From Pieris napi (Eukaryota; Arthropoda; Insecta; Lepidoptera; Pieridae), in contig NC_062245.1 in assembly GCF_905475465.1 (NCBI RefSeq), positions 10,664,001 through 10,728,000 on the forward strand: DNA of 64,000 nucleotides, written 5' to 3'. The notes under the pieces were generated by a model that had not been told where the DNA came from, did not search any database, and worked only from the letters and a program-made list of their open reading frames with translations. Below are positions 58,001 through 64,000 of the stretch, piece by piece (positions within the stretch are counted from its first letter, which is position 1; each line of letters opens with the position of its first letter). A program made the translations under genes and the position numbers.

Positions 58001-59451
58001 ATTATGCGATTGGATCTCCAGCTTTCTGGCCGATCGGAGCATCAAGGTCGTCATCGACGGAGCATGTTCCGACCTTAAACCCGTAAACGCTGGGGTCCCA
58101 CAAGGCTGTGTTCTATCCCCGACCCTATTTCTTCTGCATATCAATGATATGTTGCAACTTAGAAACATTCATTGCTATGCGGATGACAGCACTGGGGATA
58201 TTCTTTACACTGGCCGGGCAGGTATTTCTCGGGCAGTTGTTGATGAGTACCGGAACAAACTTGTGTCTGAAGTCGAAACTCTACTACGTGGAGTCTCAGA
58301 CTGGGGCAGACAAAACCTAGTCCAATTTAACCCCAAGAAGACACAAGTTTGCGCGTTTTCCGTTAAAAAAATACCCTTTGTCGATACTCCTCTTTTCGAA
58401 AACACTCTTCGTAAAGCCACAGCCAGCATTGGAATACTTGGCGTTGACATATCGAACGACGTTCAGTTTCGCGGTCACTTGGAGGGAAAGGCTAAATTAG
58501 CCTCCAAAAAGCTTGGTGTGCTCAGCAAGGCGAGGCAGTACTTCACTCCGGGCCACCGCATGCAACTATATAAAGCGCAAATTCGGCCCCACATGGAGTA
58601 CTGCTCTCACCTCTGGGCGGGGGCTCCCCAGTACCAGCTCCTTCCAATTGACCGTATACAACGCAGAGCGGTTCGAATCGTCGACGACCAATCCCTCTCC
58701 GATCGGCTTGATCCTTTGGCGTTGCGTAAAGATGTGGGATCACTCTGCATCTTCTACCGCATTTACCATGGAGAGTGTTCAGAGGAGTTGTTCGGATTAA
58801 TACCTACAGCTGAGTTTCATCATCGGACGTCGAGGCAGAATACGAAATTCCACCCGTATCACCTCGACGTCCGCCGTTCCACAACTGAGCGTTTTTCAAG
58901 GCAGTTTTTGCCGCGCACCACCACTATGTGGAACCAGCTGCCCACTGAAGTATTTCCGAACCAATTCGACTTAGGGTCCTTCAAGAAAAGAGCGTACCAA
59001 TTCTTAAAAGGCCGGCAACGCACTCGCGAGCCCTCTGGCATTGAGAGTGTCCATGGGCGGCGGTATCACTTTACATCAGGTGAGCCTCCTGCCCGTTTGC
59101 CCCCCGTTCTATAAAAAAAAAAAAAAAATATTTAAAAAAAAATATTAAGCCCATCTTCAGCTGGTTAGATCCAAGATGGGTAAGGATTTCAAAAAAACTT
59201 CAGGTTTACGACATAGCGACAGTTTCCATTCCCAACATTTAGACATTATCGTATTGACTTAGCTGTAAGGATAGTGTAACAATTTTAAGTTTTGAAAACT
59301 GAAATTACTTCGTTTTAATTACAATGAATGAATTACAGGCAAATCAGGCGGTTGGCGCGACTACTTCGACGAAGAAATGATAGCACGGACAGATAAATGG
59401 ATGGAAGAAAACTTGCGCGATACAGATCTCCGATTCCCAAGTGCAGAGTAG
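52018..59451 (+). CDS. Gene I: cytosolic sulfotransferase, 339 aa, seven exons
   Basis: Exons: 52018-52093, 55013-55147, 55487-55586, 56413-56732, 57401-57495, 57671-57851, 59339-59451 (1,020 nt in frame, stop TAG). The ATG opens MANKPYPFEIRNLEPHEAEK. The PAPS loop is TYARSGTTW (66-74), the candidate catalytic His is H154 in FIKTHLPL, 3'-phosphate contacts are R174 and S182 in YVARDPKDVAVS, and RKG is 301-303. AATAAA is at 59500-59505. Sister of gene G but with the usual RKG and THLPL. Intron 1 has grown to 2.9 kb by Helitron and MITE insertions, and intron 6 contains a 1.2-kb LINE in sense orientation, which could affect splicing or add poly(A) sites. The exon 6 donor is GTTCGT, as in G. No coding damage is seen. 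Confidence 0.9.
52128..52265 (-). mobile_element. tRNA-derived SINE fragment, paralogue of 40503-40650
   Basis: Same fragment at the same place in intron 1 as in gene G, so it was present before the second duplication. Confidence 0.65.
52309..52631 (-). mobile_element. Non-autonomous Helitron-like element, 323 bp
   Basis: Minus strand: 5' TC and 3' CTAG. The hairpin GGCAAA-CGTCG-TTTTGCC lies about 11 bases from the CTAG end. Gene G has the empty site AAGAACA|TAAGCGCC at 40703/40704, so it inserted between A and T with no target duplication. Close relative of 20196-20519. Confidence 0.88.
53244..53600. mobile_element. Inverted-repeat element with internal hairpin and 14-bp tandem repeats
   Basis: GAACGTGACAACGTCATAAG at the left is inverted at the right (TTATAAGACGTTGTCACGTC). 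Inside are the hairpin TGCAAGCGAGAGC...GCTCTCGCTTGCA (53428-53463) and about three 14-bp repeats of the AACGCCTCAGAGGT type (about 53484-53535). It lies in gene I intron 1 and is absent from gene G. Outer borders are approximate. Confidence 0.6.
54047..54407 (-). mobile_element. Helitron-like element, 361 bp, inside a small inverted-repeat element
   Basis: Minus strand: 5' TC and 3' CTAG, flanked by A and T. It splits a short palindromic sequence with arms 54002-54042 and 54408-54438 (ACACACATACACTGATAA against TTTTTATCGGTGTATGTGTGT). It resembles 62880-63221 closely. Confidence 0.75.
54507..54768. mobile_element. 262-bp MITE with about 36-bp TIRs
   Basis: The ends are CGTAAAATTGTAAAAACCGT and its complement, about 36 bp each. 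The right part contains the short tandem repeat CCGATAA. It lies in gene I intron 1, 245 bp before exon 2, and is missing in gene G. Confidence 0.85.
55325..55415 (-). mobile_element. Jockey-type LINE 3'-end fragment
   Basis: GGCGGCAAACGGGCAGGTGG and CTCACCTG match the LINE 3' terminus in minus orientation. A short old remnant in gene I intron 2. Confidence 0.6.
55801..56009. mobile_element. 209-bp GC-rich MITE with TA target duplication
   Basis: The ends are CAGATACCGGCAAAC and its complement, flanked by TA on both sides. The gene G intron lacks the insert at the same place (near 42618). Its interior is far GC-richer than the surrounding intron. Confidence 0.8.
57066..57292 (-). mobile_element. 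Second tRNA-derived SINE family, minus strand
   Basis: On the minus strand the right end is tRNA-like: A-box region TGGTCTAGTGGTTAG and B-box GGTTCGATCCC, followed by an unrelated body. It lies in gene I intron 4. Anticodon and acceptor stems do not pair as in a working tRNA. Confidence 0.75.
57936..59127 (+). mobile_element. 5'-truncated Jockey-type LINE, sense insertion in gene I intron 6
   Basis: Flanked by a 9-bp duplication ATATTTAAA (57927-57935 and 59128-59136). It ends in an A-tract. It is nearly identical to the 3' two-fifths of the LINE at 48002-51065. The gene G intron lacks it. Confidence 0.9.
57948..59114 (+). pseudogene. LINE ORF2 C-terminal part, reverse transcriptase fragment (388 codons)
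   Basis: The open frame starts in the RT domain just after the first catalytic Asp block and includes VNAGVPQGCVLSPTLFLLHI and CYADDST, ending RLPPVL. No stop or shift. Truncation removes the endonuclease and the first part of the RT, so it is dead. It differs from the minus-strand copy by few substitutions. Confidence 0.9.
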
Positions 59452-60669
59452 TAACACGGACCACCTTATTAATTCTGTAAATAACTTTGGAATTTATAAA
59501 ATAAAATTTATGAATATCTATTATATGCTTTAAAGAATTTAATTTAAGTATGATTACGTAAAAAAATGTCATAACCCACGTTACTTCCGCCAAACGGTGA
59601 GAACTCCATATAAAGTGGATTCTACGCTTTGGATGTAAGCAGCAACTCGGAGTGAAGTTACGCCTTGCTGGGCACACCGAACTTCTTGGAGACGAAACTA
59701 AACTTTTCTTCCATATGACCAAGAAACGTGTTCATATGTGATTCTAATCAATTCTCTAAAAGAACAACGATGTCGCTGTATGCTGCACTTGTTAAGAACG
59801 TACTCGAGTCTACTTCAGTAGTATGGAAGCAATATGAACGAAAATAAAAGCTAATGTCAGAAAAAGTATAAAAATCTTAAAGCAACTTCACTCAAACCTA
59901 AATTAACTTTTATTTTATTCATATTCTATTGTATTCATATTGGTACCCAAGTACACTTATGAACGTCAACAGAAAATATGTTAAATTGATTCTAAATTTA
60001 CATTTAGTTAGTTCGCAAGTCAAGGGCGTAGAGCGGGCAACAAACTCTCAGCCAACCTTGTTAATCGCCAAGTTTTGAGTAGTACAAATTGTTTGAACTG
60101 AAGCAAATCAAGAACTCTATCTTTGTGATAGATTTGGGAAGACTGAGAGAGATAAGAAATTTTTATTAAAAAATAAAAATTCTTTCTACTTAAAAAAGTA
60201 GAAAGAATTGTTAGTACATAGTTTGGTATGTAAGTTAGATTATAATTATTATCTGGAAAGTATTGCTAAAAGTAAATAAATAAAGTGCTGGCTGAGGTTT
60301 AGAAGTCTTCGAAAAGAGAGGTAGCGAACATGGCGATGATCTTGAAACTTGGATTGTATAGGGCATCCTCTCACTAGATGGGAGGCTGTCCTGGTAAGGT
60401 CCGTAGGTCCTGATAAGGGTCGAGATAAGAAAAATACATATATTTAGAATAAAGCTTAAGAGCTGTAAATTAGGTTTTGAGTTTATTTATTACAAGCAAA
60501 CATACCAACAATCTTTTATATCTTGTATGCACAAACCATGCAAATTATTGTAGGCATGCTATATAATGCATATTAAATAAACCATGTCACAATACTTACG
60601 ATACAGTTACTCACTGACAGTTCTTTCAAACGTCTCTTAAAACACTGTTGTTTTAGTATTTATTCAAAA
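59452..60669. other. Intergenic region between genes I and J
   Basis: Duplicate of 44646-45757, with the same old LINE fragment (59577 to about 59860, minus strand) and half of the palindrome. A TATATAAT at 60560-60567 is a candidate TATA box for gene J. No gene is seen. Confidence 0.65.
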
Positions 60670-63600
60670 ATGGCAAAACCGTACCCTTTAGAAATTCGAA
60701 ATTTAAAGCCTCATGAAGCAGAGAAACTGAAAGCATTTTCTGGTAAGTTAACTTAGATATAAATTTTATACAAAATAACTTTAAACCTTCATTTAAATGG
60801 TCGCTGGTGCAATGGGGCCATTCTGGCCTGAAACGATATGTCTATGTGCTAGAAGAAAGGATAAATAACATCATAAAAATAAACTACTTTCAAAAAAAAC
60901 GGAAACTTAAGTAATGTCCTAATGTGACCTACGTCAGTTTATTAAATTAAATTAAATTTGTTTCTCAGTAAGTGTGTATGTATGCAATTCTTATCAGAAT
61001 TAAAGTTATTCTTAAACCCTAATTTAATTGTCTGACGTAGTCTATATACTTATAATCGTGTAAATTAATACCAGTAAAATTAATTCTGGCAATTTTTTAA
61101 TTAAATGTTGACGGTTTGGCAATACAGACAAGAGGGTTTTTTTTACTTTTTTTAATTTAAAAAAGTTACATATGTAAAAATCTAATAACGAGTGTGACCT
61201 CTTGAAAAATCACAGAAGAGTTTTGAGAATACGAAAAAGTCGGTCGTATAGACTGGTGCGACGCCATCTAGCCAAATAGAATGGTTTTGGTGGAATTTTT
61301 AATTTTTAATTTGAATTTCTAACTCCAAACTTAAAAGAATTTAAATTAACAATTTGTTTAGTTCAAATAAATAATCAGAAATGGACATCTTGTCATGTCA
61401 ATTAATGTCAGTAAATAAAAATGAAGTATTCGTAATGTGACTGTATTATTTTATTCTAATCTTTAAATTTTCCAATTTCTATGAATTTCTTACGCTACAT
61501 TTGCATAGAATTTCATGCAGTCAATTCAATACATTTTCTGTATTATCTTAGTTATGCATCATACCGTAAAATTCTCAAACACTATACTTATTTGCAGATT
61601 TAATGTTACGTCGTAATATTCATTACATAAGTCCAAATAAAGGCTTTCGTTTTACCCAAACTATTTAGGGCTGGACGTTTTACATTGGCTAATGTAAAAT
61701 AAAATTACATCAATCAGGACCATTAACCTCCTCAATAAAAATATAATGTTTAAAGAACTTTATTTCTCATTACAAAAAATAATGTATTTTATTTAAATGA
61801 GAAACTTAATATGTATATACGAACGAGATACACGTCACCAGCAGCCTTTTAGTATCTTTAATACCCTTTTGAATTGGTTAAACGCGCTAATATTACGATT
61901 TTTAGACGGTAATTAATTAAATAATTGCACACCCTCATACTTAATAGACTTCTTCAAATAATTTATACGCGGCTTTGGCAAGATAAGCAATGTATAATAA
62001 ATTACCGGAACATTTGAAGAATTACAAATAACTTAAGGTTTACCAAATTGTTAAAGGAATTATTATATAAGAAATGTTATTATGCCGTTACAGAATATCT
62101 CACTGATACGCTTAAATCAGGTGCTCCTTCATGTCCATAATCATGCACTGCAGCGATCGTGGATTTAAAATTATAATGGAAAAACACTAAACATAACCAA
62201 TTTTACATTTTAATGTTTTATGACGGAAAATATAAAAACCTATAAGGCCTAGATATGTTTGAATCATACAATGTGCAAATATACAGTAAGTAGTTTGTAT
62301 ACTACATAAACTGTTTAAAACATAAGTTATTAAATAAATAGGTAAATAAATGCATTTTCATTTACTTGTCAGTCTCACATTCAAACTTTTTTCTCAAATG
62401 CGCGGAAAATTATAGTACTTGTTAAATTTCATACAGATTATCGACTCACCAATTTGTTTTCTTGAAGCTGGACACAAAATAAAATTTATTATTATGAATA
62501 ATACTACTGAGAAAAACTTTTCTAAGATTTCGGTGGCTTCAGACACAAAAGTCACAACCACGCACATGCCTTTTGAAACCTTAAAAAAACTTAGTTTAAA
62601 AATGACCCATCGAGAACATAGAGCACCTCTAGAGACGCCGAATTTACCCACTGAAGTAACAAAACATATTTGTTTAAGGAGAAAAGACGGGTTTTATACG
62701 TATAGGACCCAAAGGGTATATCGTTCAATGCCGATTTATGGAAGTAGCAGCAGATATATATAACATGGAAATACGACCGACCGATGTATTTGTCAATACA
62801 TATGCACGATCAGGTACTTAATGATTCACTGAATTTAAGCTCCCGTATTCTTATATATATATATATATATAATATTATACTAGCAGACCGGCCAAGCGTT
62901 GCTGTGGCTAAGGTTTTTGTTATATTACATAGTAGTAAACTATTCAAGGGAAACGGTAGGATAACTTATGGGAAAGGTAGATAGCATAATATGTAAAACG
63001 TTGGTACTTTTAACACATACAGTTATGTTAAAACTGCGTTGTATCAAATAATAAACAAATATTTGCAATAAAATAATATTGCGGGTATAAATTGAGATGT
63101 AAGCTATCCTATCTTTTAAGTTGGATCAAACTACACACGGTGTGCAAATTTGATTGATATCGGTTCTGTAGTTTAGGAGTCCATAGCGAACAAACAACGT
63201 GACACGTAATTTATATATAGATATGCCAAATTTACAATCACTGGATCATTGTCAAATTGATTTGAAAACCTGAAACAAGATTTATATTTGATTTATCTGT
63301 AAAATCAATTTTAATAAACCATACATATTTATGGGGTAGTTGTTTAAAACTGAAGACCAATCAATATAATACAAATTCCCTAAAAAAATTTCTCCCTAAA
63401 CCGAGTAGTGCTCCCTCTTAGAACTCTTTTAAAAATAGATTGGATAATTTTTACAAATCCACAAATACGTTTATTACTGCTTGTTTAACAACCTAATAAT
63501 AATAATAATACTGACAAGAATTAATGAATATTTTAAGGGACCACGTGGACACAAGAATTGGTTTGGCTCGTCGCAAACAACTTGGACTACGAAACTGCAA

Positions 63601-64000
63601 AATCAATTTTACTAAGGCAACGATTTCCATTTTTGGAGTAAGTAATAATTTTTACTGGAAAAAAAAGGTTTTATGTCCCGAATCGGGTACAACAGGTTTG
63701 CATCTATTTTATAGCATATATATCTCTTAATCTATATAGCGACCTATATAGATTAAGGTTATAACATTATTTCGCAGATTTTCATCGATGTTCCACCCGG
63801 AAATGATACAGTATTATCTAGAATATAATAAAGGAGATGAGAAAAAGCAGAAGGAAATTAAAACGATGACGACGCATATCGTGGACCAACTGGCGATGAC
63901 GCCTTCCCCTCGTTTTATAAAATCACATCTGCCACTCTCCCTGTTGTCACCAAATTTGCTTGACGCTAAAGTAGTGTACGTAGCAAGAGACCCCAGAGAT
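60670..64000 (+). CDS. Gene J: cytosolic sulfotransferase, exons 1-4 (runs off the window)
   Basis: Exons: 60670-60742, 62679-62813, 63538-63637, and 63778 to the window end (part of exon 4). The ATG opens MAKPYPLEIRNLKPHEAEK. The PAPS loop is TYARSGTTW, with VNTYARSG in place of VVTYARSG. The candidate catalytic His lies in FIKSHLPL, and the window ends within VYVARDPRD. Phases agree with the family. Both exon 2 and exon 3 acceptors are AAG rather than the usual C/TAG, so splicing may be weaker. Its exon 1 and start of intron 1 are the source type for exon 1 of chimera H. Intron 2 carries a Helitron-like element. Exons 5-7 should lie just beyond the window. Confidence 0.85.
62880..63221 (-). 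mobile_element. Non-autonomous Helitron-like element, 342 bp, in gene J intron 2
   Basis: Minus strand: 5' TC and 3' CTAG, between A and T. Closely similar to 54047-54407 (shared CCGGCCAAGCGTTGCTGTGG), which lies in a different intron of gene I. The two are separate insertions of one family. Confidence 0.78.

Noticed and set aside
62419..62763. 114-codon open frame ending in gene J exon 2
   Set aside because: It reads exon 2 in another frame than the sulfotransferase. The family frame and splice borders are clear.

Overview
This AT-rich window comes from an insect nuclear genome, most probably a moth or butterfly (Lepidoptera). The evidence is a head-to-tail array of intron-containing cytosolic sulfotransferase (SULT) genes of the insect retinol-dehydratase/SULT type, embedded in tRNA-derived SINEs, Jockey- and I/R1-type LINEs, Helitron-like elements and many MITEs. 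All gene models are on the + strand and were assembled by eye from conserved exons, splice sites and matching phases. No transcript evidence was available.

The ancestral gene has seven coding exons. Intron phases are 1,1,2,1,0,1 and usual exon lengths are about 70-79, 135, 100, 320, 95, 181 and 107-113 nt. Layout: gene A (exons 5-7 only, 967-2534); gene B (3839-9147, 333 aa); gene C (10797-15023, 338 aa); gene D (18610-25550, 337 aa); psiE (27254-29737, decayed relative of C); gene F (31702-36592, 337 aa, sister of D); gene G (40397-44645, 339 aa); H (45758-47159, chimera of exon 1 plus exons 5-7); gene I (52018-59451, 339 aa, sister of G); gene J (60670 to beyond the window end, sister of H exon 1). 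The intact products should be cytosolic PAPS-dependent sulfotransferases. Substrates cannot be told from sequence.

Two nested tandem duplications explain the array. The first copied a block from C intron 2 to downstream of D, giving psiE (born without exons 1-2) and F. The second copied about 10.6 kb from F intron 4 (about 35530) to intron 1 of a J-like gene (about 46163), giving G/I and the in-frame chimera H at the junction.

Because the blocks are duplicated, many transposon insertions in one copy have an empty site in the other. This fixes element ends to the base: three Helitron-like insertions between A and T without target duplication, a 796-bp and a 1,433-bp element each with a 3-bp target duplication, and a TA-flanked MITE. 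Two nearly identical Jockey-like LINE copies lie at 48002-51065 (minus) and 57936-59127 (plus). A 5'-truncated I/R1-type LINE with an 11-bp target duplication interrupts psiE.
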